NCBI RefSeq assembly: GCF_014637405.1
Contig: NZ_BMEY01000006.1
Coordinates: forward strand, 53,357 to 117,356
Length of the DNA stretch: 64,000 nt
Source of the DNA: Ornithinibacillus halotolerans
GTDB taxonomy: Bacteria; Bacillota; Bacilli; Bacillales; Amphibacillaceae
Direction: 5' to 3'
The translations under genes and the position numbers were made by a program. Positions 47,312-55,995 of this stretch are shown here, piece by piece (position 1 is the first letter of the stretch; each line of letters opens with the position of its first letter). The notes beneath the pieces are model-generated. The model had not been told where the DNA came from and searched no databases. It saw nothing but the letters and a program-made list of their open reading frames with translations.

Positions 47312-49134
47312 TGATGAGGAGATTCAAAAAGATAATAATTATCTTATTAGCTCTACTACTAATATTGCCGTCATTTCTAACAACAGCTTCAAACAATGAC
47401 AGCACAGAAGAGGATACAGACCCTACAAAAGAAGGGAAATTTTCCTCAAAGGATGAAGTAGTTTATGCAACTTTAAGTGCAACAGGAGAAAGTAAAGAAA
47501 TATATATTGTTAATTCATTTGAAATAGAAGAAGAAGGAAAAATTATCGATTACGGAACGTATTCAAATTTGAAGAACTTAACAAACCTATCGGAAATCGT
47601 TCAGGATGATAATCAAGTAGAATTTATAGCCTCAAAAGGAGAATTTTATTATCAAGGAAATTTAAATAATAAAGATTTACCATGGGATATTTCTGTATCC
47701 TATTACTTGAATGGAGAAGAGATAACCCCGGATGAATTAGCAGGAATGAATGGACATGTAGAAATTAGAATTAAGACCAGAGTAAATGAACAAGTCGATC
47801 CTGTATTTTTTGAAAACTATTTATTACAAATCTCTGTGCCACTTGATTCAGATATATTCTCTGAGATTCAAGCCCAGGATGGATTAATTGCAAATGCAGG
47901 GAAAAATAAACAAGTAACATTTACAGTTATGCCAGAACAAGAGGAAGAATTTATTGTAGAGGCAAAGGCCGTAAATTTTGAATTAGCTGGGATTGATATC
48001 ACTGGTATTCCTTCTTCCATGCCCATTGAATCTCCAGATGTTGATGAGATGACGAATGAGATGAAAACTTTGTCTAAAGCTATATCCGAGCTTAATGATG
48101 GAGTTGCTGATTTTAAGAGTGGAGTAACGGAATTAAACGTGGGTGTAGCTGCTCTTCGTGATGGTTCTTCACAATTTAATGATGGGGTAAATAAATTAAA
48201 CGACTCCTCGCCAGATGTAGTGAATGGTTCAAAAGAAATTGAACTTGCACTTGAATCTATTAGTACCTCACTTCAAGATCTCCCAGACATTGATACTGAG
48301 GGGATGAACGAACTAGTTAGTGGGTTGAACAGTACAGCATCAGGTCTTGGAGAAATAATTACCCAATTAGAGTCTCTTAAACAAAATGTGAAAGAAGCAT
48401 ATGAAAACTTAGATACAGCTATAGCCAATATTCCTTCTTATGAGTTGTCAACGAAAGAAATGGAAGACTTAAGAAATAGTACTGCAAATAATGAAACTGT
48501 GGAAAAACTTATCGATATGTATAACGCTGCAAAAGAAGTTAAGTCTGTATATACTAACGTAAAGCCGACTTTTGAAGCGATGGATATGACGATGCAAGGT
48601 GTTATTAATGCACTTTCTGAAATGCAGATAGGCTTAAATACGATGGCAGAGGAAACTGCTGCTTCATTAGAGGAAATGAATGATATTGGAAAAATCGTTC
48701 AATTACAGCAAGGTCTTCAAGAACTTGCATCTAACTATACAGTTTTTCATTCTGGTTTAGAGGCATTTGTAAATGGAGTAGGTCAACTATCTAATTCATA
48801 TCAAGAACTACATGAAGGAATTGTCGGGATATCTGATGGAACGAATGAGTTAGAAAATGGTATGGATGATCTTCATAAAGGTACAACTGAATTAGATGAA
48901 GCGACGAGTGATTTGCCAAACCAAATGACAAAAGAAATTGATCAAATGATTTCCGAATATGATAAATCTGATTTTGAAGTAGTTTCCTTTATTTCTAATA
49001 AAAATAAAGAGGTTGGTTCTGTACAGTTTGTATTAAAAACAGAAAGCATTAAAATTGAAGAATCTACAACTACGGAAGAACCTACAGAAGAGAAAAAAGG
49101 ATTTTGGTCTCGCTTTTTAGATTTATTTAAATAA
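47308..49134 (+). CDS. Secreted heptad-repeat protein (YhgE/Pip-like), partner of the MMPL transporter
   Basis: A 608-residue extracytoplasmic protein. A lysine/arginine start and hydrophobic helix form a signal or anchor (FKKIIIILLALLLILPSF). A beta-rich domain follows (about 45-225), then a long helical part with X3LX2G heptad-like repeats (ELNDGVADFKSGVTELNVGV) as in YhgE/Pip proteins. The ATG overlaps the MMPL stop codon (ATGA), so the two are coupled; starts at 47311 or 47314 suit the AAGGAG better. It probably forms a cell-wall-spanning part of the exporter. It lacks the C-terminal membrane helices of YhgE. Confidence 0.8.
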   Translation: MMMRRFKKIIIILLALLLILPSFLTTASNNDSTEEDTDPTKEGKFSSKDEVVYATLSATGESKEIYIVNSFEIEEEGKIIDYGTYSNLKNLTNLSEIVQDDNQVEFIASKGEFYYQGNLNNKDLPWDISVSYYLNGEEITPDELAGMNGHVEIRIKTRVNEQVDPVFFENYLLQISVPLDSDIFSEIQAQDGLIANAGKNKQVTFTVMPEQEEEFIVEAKAVNFELAGIDITGIPSSMPIESPDVDEMTNEMKTLSKAISELNDGVADFKSGVTELNVGVAALRDGSSQFNDGVNKLNDSSPDVVNGSKEIELALESISTSLQDLPDIDTEGMNELVSGLNSTASGLGEIITQLESLKQNVKEAYENLDTAIANIPSYELSTKEMEDLRNSTANNETVEKLIDMYNAAKEVKSVYTNVKPTFEAMDMTMQGVINALSEMQIGLNTMAEETAASLEEMNDIGKIVQLQQGLQELASNYTVFHSGLEAFVNGVGQLSNSYQELHEGIVGISDGTNELENGMDDLHKGTTELDEATSDLPNQMTKEIDQMISEYDKSDFEVVSFISNKNKEVGSVQFVLKTESIKIEESTTTEEPTEEKKGFWSRFLDLFK

Positions 49135-49149
49135 ATAGATTGAAATGTT

Positions 49150-49193
49150 TAGTGGATATTTTCAACTTAGGTTGACTTTATCCACTATTTTTT
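49150..49193 (+). terminator. Terminator of the MMPL operon
   Basis: The arms TAGTGGATA and TATCCACTA are followed by six T residues. Confidence 0.75.
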
Positions 49194-49210
49194 AGTTTAC
49201 TTTCATCAAA

Positions 49211-49238
49211 TTTTCATAATCGATGGATAAGATATAAT
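49211..49238 (+). promoter_or_regulatory. Candidate promoter of the thiol-redox operon
   Basis: TATAAT (49233-49238) lies 16 bases after TTTTCA, 30 bases before the first gene of the operon. Confidence 0.4.
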
Positions 49239-49268
49239 TGGATAGCATTAGAAAGTGAGGAAACGCAT

Positions 49269-49916
49269 GTGGCGATAACAAGCAAATTAACGGCAATAGG
49301 AATAATAGCCCTTAGTTTAACAATAGGCTTTTTGTCCTTTTATCTACTCCGTGATTTACCGAAAGAAGAAAAGAAGAAGCATTTAGAGGAACTAACCTCA
49401 CAACTAATTAATTTCGTTCTTTTTATTTGGCTAGGAAAGATTATATTAAATATTTCTATATTTATTTCGGACCCTTTATCCGTATTGGCATATCCAAGTG
49501 ATTCAAAAGCATTTTATTTAGCTACTGTGCTCCTTTCTTTTCTACTAGTATATAAAACGAAGCGGAAAAACTTAGAAGTCCTTCCTATATTGGAATCTTT
49601 TGTCCACGTCTTTCTTATTAGCTCGTTTGTATATGAATTTATACAACTCGTTATAGAAGAAAATCGGTACGCTTTAGGTTATCTAGTCCTATTAGCTCTA
49701 CTAATTGGTTTATTCTTCTTTCTAACGGAGCGTTTTACAGTACCAATTTTATTAATCATAATAACCTCGATATGGTCAGTAGGGATGTTGGTATTGTTGT
49801 ACGTTCAACCGTTTGTAACTGTTTTTGGTTATATGATGACACCGTGGTTTGTAATGCTATTTTCTATTACAAGTGTTGGTAGCTTAACTTATAAAATAAG
49901 AGGGAGGGATACATAA
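49269..49916 (+). CDS. Hypothetical six-helix membrane protein linked to CcdA
   Basis: A 215-residue integral membrane protein with about six helices, beginning at a GTG (MAITSKLTAIGIIALSLTIG) preceded by GTGAGG. It has no cysteines and no recognised motif. The stop codon overlaps the ATG of ccdA by one base (TAATG), so it belongs to the same thiol-redox operon. A role in electron transfer, or in assembly of CcdA, is conceivable but not supported by motifs. Confidence 0.7.
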   Translation: MAITSKLTAIGIIALSLTIGFLSFYLLRDLPKEEKKKHLEELTSQLINFVLFIWLGKIILNISIFISDPLSVLAYPSDSKAFYLATVLLSFLLVYKTKRKNLEVLPILESFVHVFLISSFVYEFIQLVIEENRYALGYLVLLALLIGLFFFLTERFTVPILLIIITSIWSVGMLVLLYVQPFVTVFGYMMTPWFVMLFSITSVGSLTYKIRGRDT

Positions 49917-50674
49917 TGGGTATTATTGAAGCCGATACAATACTAATAGCAGGAATGCTTTTAGCAATTGGGGCTGGGGCATTATCTTTCCTATCCCCTT
50001 GTGTACTACCAATTTTTCCAGCGTATTTGTCCTACATAACTGGTATAAGTGTAAAAGAGTTACAAGGGAATAAGGATAGTAGAATGATAAGGCATTTGTT
50101 CACTCATTCTTTTTTCTTTCTATTAGCTGTCTCGCTTGTCTTTTTAAGTTTAGGAGCAAGTGCGTCATTTCTAGGACAATGGGCACAAAAACTTCTAATA
50201 GGTGATTCCGGCTTACTTATTCAACGTATTGCAGGAGTTTTAATTATCATAATGGGTCTGTTTATAGCAGGATGGATTAATATACCTTTCCTGATGAAGG
50301 AACGACGCTTTCACTCCACTAGAAAGCCAACGGGATATATTGGAACTTTCTTAGTAGGGTTAGGATTTGCGGCTGGATGGACACCTTGTATTGGTCCAAT
50401 TTTTGGTTCTATTTTACTTCTAGCTGCTAGCAATCCTGGGCAAGGTTTGTTTTATACAGCGATGTATGTCATTGGGTTTGCGCTACCATTTCTACTACTT
50501 ACCTTCTTCATTGGAAAAACAAGGTGGATTGTGCGTCATAGTGAGATTATCATGAAAATTGGAGCGGTCATGATGATTATTATGGGATTAGTTTTATTCT
50601 TTGGCTTGATGCCACGTATTTCAGGATTTTTACTTGATTTAGTACAGGATACATGGTTATCGAAATTAGGGTAA
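49916..50674 (+). CDS. ccdA: CcdA/DsbD-type thiol electron transporter
   Basis: A 252-residue membrane protein with six helices that passes electrons from cytoplasmic thioredoxin to extracytoplasmic thiol proteins. The paired redox cysteines are in SFLSPCVLPIFPAYLSY (helix 1) and AAGWTPCIGPIFGS (helix 4). It is followed by a TlpA/ResA-like lipoprotein-type partner gene. Length is that of typical long CcdA proteins. It acts in cytochrome c maturation, spore synthesis or peroxide defence in the family. Confidence 0.92.
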   Translation: MGIIEADTILIAGMLLAIGAGALSFLSPCVLPIFPAYLSYITGISVKELQGNKDSRMIRHLFTHSFFFLLAVSLVFLSLGASASFLGQWAQKLLIGDSGLLIQRIAGVLIIIMGLFIAGWINIPFLMKERRFHSTRKPTGYIGTFLVGLGFAAGWTPCIGPIFGSILLLAASNPGQGLFYTAMYVIGFALPFLLLTFFIGKTRWIVRHSEIIMKIGAVMMIIMGLVLFFGLMPRISGFLLDLVQDTWLSKLG

Positions 50675-50727
50675 GAATGAAAGGATTCGAAGCTATCTTG
50701 TCCGACAAATTATAGGAGGTTCAGACA

Positions 50728-51321
50728 ATGAGAAAGTGGATTCTAATGGTCATTGTAGTTGGTATGCTTGGTTGGGCTATAGTTGATTTTATTGATTCAA
50801 ATAGAGAATCAGCTAATCAATTTAATATTGTAGATGCAGAAGATAACGGAGAACAAATGGATACAAGCAACGAAAATAGAGAAGCGGATGAGTCAGTTAT
50901 TGGGTTGGAAGTTGGGAATAAGGCACCTGACTTTCAGTTGCAGACATTAACCGGTGACACAGTAAAACTTTCTGACTTTCGCGGAAATCGTGTGATGATC
51001 AACTTTTGGGCTACATGGTGCCCACCTTGTCGAGCAGAAATGCCAGATATGGAAAAGTTTCATCAAGATAAAGATGTTGTCATTTTAGCAGTAAATTTAA
51101 CAGACACAGAAACTAGTTTAGAAGATGTTGATAAATTTTCCGATGAATATAAGCTTACATTCCCAGTTTTGTTAGATGAAAATTTAGATGTAGCAACACT
51201 ATATATGGTACAACCGATCCCAACTACTTATATGGTCGATTCTGAAGGGATAATTAGTTATAAAGCATTTGGAGCAATGAATTATGATCTAATGGTCCAA
51301 GAATTTGAGAAGATGGATTAA
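50728..51321 (+). CDS. TlpA/ResA-like thiol-disulfide oxidoreductase
   Basis: A 197-residue membrane-anchored thioredoxin-fold protein. One N-terminal helix (WILMVIVVGMLGWAIVDFI) is followed by the extracytoplasmic domain with active site WATWCPPCRAEMP near residue 100 and the cis-proline region QPIPTTYMVD. The CPPC active site differs from the CEPC of ResA. TAGGAGG precedes the ATG. It is the likely electron acceptor from CcdA. Confidence 0.92.
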   Translation: MRKWILMVIVVGMLGWAIVDFIDSNRESANQFNIVDAEDNGEQMDTSNENREADESVIGLEVGNKAPDFQLQTLTGDTVKLSDFRGNRVMINFWATWCPPCRAEMPDMEKFHQDKDVVILAVNLTDTETSLEDVDKFSDEYKLTFPVLLDENLDVATLYMVQPIPTTYMVDSEGIISYKAFGAMNYDLMVQEFEKMD

Positions 51322-51361
51322 TTTGCACGAATAGAATGAAAGAGCTTTGGAGGAGAAGAAA

Positions 51362-51751
51362 ATGAAATTCCAAGTAGGAGAATCTGGTGTAATTCAAGGG
51401 GAGTTTGAATATGGAGAATTAATTATTTCAAGTAATTCTGAAATAGGTTTCCGACCTGTACAGTTACTTGTTTCATCGCTAGCAGGCTGTAGTGGTGGAG
51501 TGCTAAAGAAAGTATTAGAAAAGAAACGAATTAAATTTGATTCTATTGATATTGAAGTTGACATTGAACGTAATGAAGCAGAAGCAAATAGAGTTACGAA
51601 ACTGTCACTCCACTTTATTGTGAATGGTAATCATTTAAATATAACAACTGTACAAAAATCGCTAAATATAGCAGTAAAAAACTGTGCAATGGTACAGTCA
51701 GTAAAAGATGCAATTGAAATAGTGGAAACTATTGAGATTAGAGAAAAATAA
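51362..51751 (+). CDS. OsmC family protein
   Basis: A 129-residue OsmC/Ohr-like protein with the two family cysteines in SLAGCSGGVLKK and VKNCAMVQSV. Members reduce organic hydroperoxides with thiols, or have unknown roles. The ATG at 51362 follows TTGGAGGAG; the longer frame from 51347 would start inside the ribosome binding site. Its position after CcdA and TlpA supports a thiol-stress role. Confidence 0.85.
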   Translation: MKFQVGESGVIQGEFEYGELIISSNSEIGFRPVQLLVSSLAGCSGGVLKKVLEKKRIKFDSIDIEVDIERNEAEANRVTKLSLHFIVNGNHLNITTVQKSLNIAVKNCAMVQSVKDAIEIVETIEIREK

Positions 51752-51822
51752 GGGACTATGTAGATGGCAAAGATTGAGAAGTGAATTTAAGGTGTGTAGT
51801 ATTGTTGGCAAGGGGTGATAGG

Positions 51823-52506
51823 ATGAAGCAAACGATATTAGTTGTTGAAGATGATAAGATGATTCGAGAACTAATAAAAATTTATTTAACGAAAGCTGGC
51901 TATGATGTGGTAGAAGCTCTGGACGGAGAAGAAGCAAAAGAAGTCTTCTTAACGGAACATCCTTGCCTAATTATACTCGATTTAATGCTTCCGAAGCTTA
52001 GTGGAGAAGAATTTTGTCAATGGGTTAGGTCCCAGGAGCGAAATGAAGTGTCTATTATCATGCTATCTGCTAAATCCCGTACGGAAGATAAAATAAAAGG
52101 ATTAAAAATGGGGGCAGATGACTACATAGTTAAACCATTTGAACCAGAGGAGCTTCTAGCCCATATTGAAGCAGTACTACGTCGTACCGGCCAATTCTGT
52201 CAAAAAATTGCCTATGATGGTCTTTGTATTAAACCACGTAAGGGAGAAGTATTACTTTTTGATGAAGAAATTAAATTAACAAAACATGAATTCAATATAC
52301 TATATTACTTTATGGAAAATCCTAATGTTATTATCTCGAGAGAAAATCTTATCGACCAGTTATATCCATATGCAGATAAATTAGTGCTTGACCGAACAAT
52401 TGATGCCCATATTAAAAAACTACGAAAAAAAATAGAAGAAGATCCAGCTAATCCGAAACGGATCATTACAGTTAGGGGAATGGGGTATAAATTTGTTAAG
52501 GAATAA
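51823..52506 (+). CDS. OmpR/PhoB family response regulator
   Basis: A 227-residue transcription regulator. The receiver domain has the acidic pocket VVEDDK, the phosphoacceptor Asp in IILDLMLP (near 53) and KPF near 103; the C-terminal winged helix is visible as LTKHEFNILYYF and GMGYKFV. The ATG at 51823 follows AAGGGGTGA; the upstream frame from 51781 is not supported. It overlaps the kinase gene and lies downstream of the thiol-redox operon, which it may control. Confidence 0.92.
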   Translation: MKQTILVVEDDKMIRELIKIYLTKAGYDVVEALDGEEAKEVFLTEHPCLIILDLMLPKLSGEEFCQWVRSQERNEVSIIMLSAKSRTEDKIKGLKMGADDYIVKPFEPEELLAHIEAVLRRTGQFCQKIAYDGLCIKPRKGEVLLFDEEIKLTKHEFNILYYFMENPNVIISRENLIDQLYPYADKLVLDRTIDAHIKKLRKKIEEDPANPKRIITVRGMGYKFVKE

Positions 52507-53587
52507 ATGGAGGAATGTGCTTGTTCCCAAACAATTTCTTTTTCGACTTACGTTTATCAATATCGTAGTTATTGCGGCCTTTGTTGGGATTAGTAGCTGG
52601 GCAATTTATAATACCGCATGCGTACTTGCAGATGGTTTAGTCTCCATGAGTAGCCAAAAACAAGCTCGCTTTGAATCTACCTTGTTACAATACTTATGGA
52701 TATTCAGCATTTCAACCATTATCATTGGTAGTCTAACCCATTTTTATTTAACAAAAAAACTTATCCGTCCATTAAGAGAGTTAATTGACTCCACGAAAAA
52801 GATGAAACACGGTGAGTATCCTCAGCCTATAACAATGAAACCCGATGGAGAGATTGGCGAGTTAATTAGTCATTTTAATGATTTAGTGCAACAAATAGAA
52901 GCGAATGAACAACACCGTGAAAAGCTAGTCTCTGATTTATCCCATGAATTTCGAACTCCTTTGTCTAATTTAAATGGATATCTTAAAGCATTAAAAGCTG
53001 GGGTGATTGAAGGAGATGAAAAACTGTACCGATCACTGTATGAGGAATCGAGAAGGCTCATTCATTTGGTAGAGCAGATGGAACAGTTAAAGGAATGGGA
53101 CTATGTTTCCAATCAAAACTTTACTCAAAAAACACCGAGTAATATTGAAAAGTTAGTGTATCAAGTGGTAGAAATGTTTCGTCGGAAGTTAAAACAAGCG
53201 AATATTGAAATGGTTGTTGATGTTGCTTCCTGTCAGCTGATAGTTAACAGTGCTGCAATTACACAGGTCATTAGCAATTTACTGGATAATGCTATTCGCT
53301 ATTATGAAGGAAATAGTCCAATTGAGATAAGGGGCATAGTGGACCAATCAACTTATAAACTGTCAATAACAGGACCTGGAAAACCAATATCTATGGAGGA
53401 ACGAAAAAAAATATTTGATCGTTTTTATCGTGTTGATCATTCAAGGTCACGAGAGTTTGGAGGCTCAGGATTGGGGCTTGCGATATCAAAAGAGATTATT
53501 GAACGTCATCAAGGTAGACTAAGTGTTACTTCGGAAGGTAATATCCATTCATTTTGGCTTCTGTTACCTATTGGGAACACTCTTTAA
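52493..53587 (+). CDS. Membrane sensor histidine kinase
   Basis: A 364-residue kinase with two membrane helices, an unusually short extracytoplasmic loop of about 25 residues, a HAMP domain, H-box DLSHEFRTPLSN (His near 150), N-box NLLDNAIRYY and G-box GGSGLGLAISKE. The short loop points to intramembrane sensing, as in cell-envelope-stress kinases. The TTG at 52493 overlaps the regulator gene; a GTG at 52517 is an alternative start. It pairs with the regulator upstream. Confidence 0.9.
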   Translation: MLRNKWRNVLVPKQFLFRLTFINIVVIAAFVGISSWAIYNTACVLADGLVSMSSQKQARFESTLLQYLWIFSISTIIIGSLTHFYLTKKLIRPLRELIDSTKKMKHGEYPQPITMKPDGEIGELISHFNDLVQQIEANEQHREKLVSDLSHEFRTPLSNLNGYLKALKAGVIEGDEKLYRSLYEESRRLIHLVEQMEQLKEWDYVSNQNFTQKTPSNIEKLVYQVVEMFRRKLKQANIEMVVDVASCQLIVNSAAITQVISNLLDNAIRYYEGNSPIEIRGIVDQSTYKLSITGPGKPISMEERKKIFDRFYRVDHSRSREFGGSGLGLAISKEIIERHQGRLSVTSEGNIHSFWLLLPIGNTL

Positions 53588-53619
53588 ACTTCCATTATAG
53601 AAAAATATAATTCAAAGGG

Positions 53620-53648
53620 TTGACATTTTACCCCTAGGGGTATATTAT
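53620..53648 (+). promoter_or_regulatory. Promoter P1 with CstR-type operator in the spacer
   Basis: The -35 TTGACA and -10 TATTAT are separated by 17 bases. The perfect palindrome TACCCCTAGGGGTA (53629-53642) fills the spacer, so a bound repressor would block RNA polymerase. The TACC-N6-GGTA form matches operators of CsoR/CstR repressors, and cstR itself lies in this island. Confidence 0.8.
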
Positions 53649-53654
53649 AGGTCA

Positions 53655-53740
53655 TGTAACAGATAACCACTAGCGAAATTAGTGGTGAAATTTAAAAAAA
53701 GCATCAGATAAAAGTCGTATGGATGGAAGACGACTTTTTT
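53655..53740 (+). ncRNA. Candidate small RNA or attenuated leader of the sulfur island
   Basis: A transcript from P1 would begin near 53655, fold ACCACTA/TAGTGGT (53666-53686) into a hairpin and meet a rho-independent terminator at 53710-53740. Another promoter follows before the next gene. No convincing small coding sequence is present. This could be an independent RNA of about 85 nt or a leader with conditional read-through; existence is inferred. Confidence 0.45.
53710..53740 (+). terminator. Terminator between P1 and P2
   Basis: The stem AAAAGTCGT/ACGACTTTT is followed by six T residues. Confidence 0.75.
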
Positions 53741-53745
53741 ATCAC

Positions 53746-53774
53746 TTGTAATTATACCCATGCCGGTATATGTA
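53746..53774 (+). promoter_or_regulatory. Promoter P2 with CstR-type operator in the spacer
   Basis: TTGTAA and TATGTA are separated by 17 bases containing TACCCATGCCGGTA (53755-53768), the same TACC-N6-GGTA form as at P1. It lies about 35 bases before the TusA-rhodanese start. Confidence 0.65.
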
Positions 53775-53808
53775 TAGATGCCATTAAAATACTTAAGGAG
53801 GTAACGGT

Positions 53809-54360
53809 ATGATTCAAGCGAATATGCAGTTAGATGCAAAAGGCTTAGCATGTCCAATGCCAATCGTGAAAACGAAAAAAGCAATTACCGATATTGAAGA
53901 AGGTCAAGTATTGGAAATTCAAGCAACAGACAAAGGATCAAAAGCAGATTTAGCTGCTTGGGCAAGTACTGTAGGCCATCAATATTTAGGAACAGTAGAA
54001 GAAGGAGATGTACTTTACCACTACATTCGCAAAGGTTCTAATGAGCCAGAAGTGGAAAAAACATTTGAACAAACTGTTTCACTTGAAGAAATAGAATCAC
54101 GTAACGGCTTAGTTCTAGATGTACGTGAAGCAGCAGAATATGCATTTGGTCATATTGAAGGTGCGAAATCCATTCCAATGGGAGAGCTAGAATCTCGTCT
54201 TGGTGAGTTGGATAAAGAAGAAGAAATTTATGTGATTTGTCGTACAGGAAAGAGATCAGACTTAGCAGCACAACTATTAGCTAAAAATGGTTTTACAAAA
54301 GTTTATAACGTTCTACCAGGTATGAATGAGTGGAACGGTAATATAAAAAAGGATATATAG
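53809..54360 (+). CDS. yrkF: TusA-rhodanese fusion (YrkF-like)
   Basis: A 183-residue two-domain sulfur carrier. The N-terminal TusA domain has its Cys in LDAKGLACPMP (Cys15); the C-terminal rhodanese has the active-site loop ICRTGKRS (Cys near 144). The fusion can accept a persulfide on one domain and pass it to the other. The operon partners DsrE, rhodanese-MBL, TusA and TauE match the yrkEFHIJ genes of B. subtilis. AAGGAGG precedes the ATG. Cytoplasmic. Confidence 0.9.
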   Translation: MIQANMQLDAKGLACPMPIVKTKKAITDIEEGQVLEIQATDKGSKADLAAWASTVGHQYLGTVEEGDVLYHYIRKGSNEPEVEKTFEQTVSLEEIESRNGLVLDVREAAEYAFGHIEGAKSIPMGELESRLGELDKEEEIYVICRTGKRSDLAAQLLAKNGFTKVYNVLPGMNEWNGNIKKDI

Positions 54361-54372
54361 GAGGAATTTATT

Positions 54373-54768
54373 ATGTCAAATAAGGTAGCAATTATCGCAG
54401 CAAACGGTGGAGTGTTTGATGCATACAAAGTATTTAATATCGCAACAGCAGCAGCAGCTTCAGAAAAAGAGGTGCAAATCTTCTTTACGTTTGAAGGACT
54501 AAACTTAATTCATAAGCAAGCGATGCATAATTTAGAAATGCCAGCTGGAAAAGAACATTTTGCGGAAGGATTTGAGAAAGCTAACATTCCTTCTATCCCA
54601 CAACTAGTGGAAATGGCTATCGAACTAGGTGTTAAATTTATTGCTTGCCAAATGACAATGGATGTTATGGGTCTTACAAAAGAAGATTTTGTTGACGGAA
54701 TCGAAGTTGGTGGAGCTGTTACATTCTTAGAATTCGCTAAAGATGCTCAACCAACATTAACTTTCTAA
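54373..54768 (+). CDS. yrkE: DsrE/DsrF-like protein (YrkE-like)
   Basis: A 131-residue DsrE-fold protein that carries sulfane sulfur. The conserved Cys is in FIACQMTMDVMG (near residue 92), as in peroxiredoxin-like DsrE family carriers. It lies 12 bases after the TusA-rhodanese gene with AGGAGG before its ATG, so it is co-expressed. DsrE and TusA proteins exchange persulfides, which suits this pairing. Confidence 0.9.
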   Translation: MSNKVAIIAANGGVFDAYKVFNIATAAAASEKEVQIFFTFEGLNLIHKQAMHNLEMPAGKEHFAEGFEKANIPSIPQLVEMAIELGVKFIACQMTMDVMGLTKEDFVDGIEVGGAVTFLEFAKDAQPTLTF

Positions 54769-54785
54769 TTAGATTAAAAACTTCA

Positions 54786-54810
54786 TGCAGTGGGGAAAAT
54801 CTCCACTGCA
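54786..54810 (+). other. Intercistronic hairpin without T run
   Basis: The stem TGCAGTGGGG/CTCCACTGCA is followed by A residues, not T. It may stabilise the upstream mRNA or tune expression between DsrE and the MBL gene. Confidence 0.45.
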
Positions 54811-54828
54811 AAAAAATAAATTAAAATA

Positions 54829-54842
54829 TACCTAGGGGGGTA
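54829..54842 (+). promoter_or_regulatory. CstR-like palindrome overlapping a ribosome binding site
   Basis: TACCTAGGGGGGTA has the island's TACC-N6-GGTA form, and its G run is also the only ribosome binding site of the MBL gene. A promoter is not evident, so it may be only a ribosome binding site that resembles an operator. Confidence 0.4.
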
Positions 54843-54850
54843 ATTTGGAT

Positions 54851-55978
54851 ATGACAGTAAACAAATGGACAGCAGCAACTGTTGCTAGAAAAGTAATTGA
54901 TAATGAAGAATTATTTATCTTAGATGTACGTAATGCAGATGCATTTGAAGATTGGAAGATTGATGGACACAAGTTTGAGTATTTAAATATTCCTTACTTT
55001 GAATTATTGGATGGTGTAGAAGAAATTCTACCTAAGATTCCAACAGATAAAGAAGTATTAGTTGTTTGTGCGAAAGAAGGGTCTTCTGTAATGGTTGCAG
55101 AAATGCTATCAGAAGCTGGTCGTGAAGTAGCATACCTTGAAGGTGGAATGAAGTCTTGGAGTAGCTATTTAGAACCGATTAAAGTAGCTGACTTACCAAA
55201 TGGTGGTGAACTATACCAATTCGTTCGTCTTGGTAAAGGTTGTTTATCATATATGGTGATTTCTGAAGGAGAAGCAGCAATTATTGACGCAGTTCGTTTC
55301 ACTGATATATTCACGAACTTCGCAAAAGATAAAGGTGTAGAAATCAAGCACGTATTTGATACACACCTACACGCGGACCATATTTCAGGTGGACGTCATA
55401 TTGCCGCTGAAACTGGAGCAACATACTATCTTCCACCAAAAGATGCAACAGAAGTTGTGTTTGATTACACACCTTTAAACGACGGATTAAACGTGAAGAT
55501 AGGTTCATCTCAAATTGATGTTAATGCACTATACTCACCGGGGCATACAATTGGTTCAACTTCATTTGTTATTGACAATCAGTATCTTTTAACAGGTGAT
55601 ATTCTATTTATTGACTCAATCGGTCGTCCAGATTTAGCAGGACTTGCAGAAGACTGGGTAGGCGATCTACGTGAAACATTATATACACGTTATCGTGAAC
55701 TTGCAGAAGACCTAGTGGTTTTACCTGCACACTTCATGATTATTGATGAATTAAATGAAGATGGTACGGTAGCAAAACGATTAGGTGATTTATTTAAAGA
55801 AAATCATGGTTTAAACATTGAAGATGAGGATGAATTCCGTAGCACGGTTACAGATAATTTACCACCTCAACCAAATGCATATGAGCAAATTCGTCAAGTA
55901 AATATGGGTAAAATTACTCCAGATAATGACGAACAAACGGAAATGGAGATTGGTCCAAACCGTTGTGCAGTTCGATAA
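54851..55978 (+). CDS. yrkH: Rhodanese-MBL fold persulfide dioxygenase-like protein (YrkH/CstB-like)
   Basis: A 375-residue protein joining a rhodanese domain ([11 protein letters not shown], loop VVCAKEGSS with Cys near 73) to a metallo-beta-lactamase domain. Metal ligands are seen in [11 protein letters not shown] (near 172), [23 protein letters not shown] and LPAHF, the persulfide-dioxygenase pattern. Family members oxidise glutathione or other low-molecular-weight persulfides to sulfite or thiosulfate. Domain order is opposite to that of staphylococcal CstB. The ATG ten bases after GGGGGG is chosen over a TTG at 54845. Confidence 0.88.
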   Translation: MTVNKWTAATVARKVIDNEELFILDVRNADAFEDWKIDGHKFEYLNIPYFELLDGVEEILPKIPTDKEVLVVCAKEGSSVMVAEMLSEAGREVAYLEGGMKSWSSYLEPIKVADLPNGGELYQFVRLGKGCLSYMVISEGEAAIIDAVRFTDIFTNFAKDKGVEIKHVFDTHLHADHISGGRHIAAETGATYYLPPKDATEVVFDYTPLNDGLNVKIGSSQIDVNALYSPGHTIGSTSFVIDNQYLLTGDILFIDSIGRPDLAGLAEDWVGDLRETLYTRYRELAEDLVVLPAHFMIIDELNEDGTVAKRLGDLFKENHGLNIEDEDEFRSTVTDNLPPQPNAYEQIRQVNMGKITPDNDEQTEMEIGPNRCAVR

Positions 55979-55995
55979 GATTTGGTAAAACTTTT

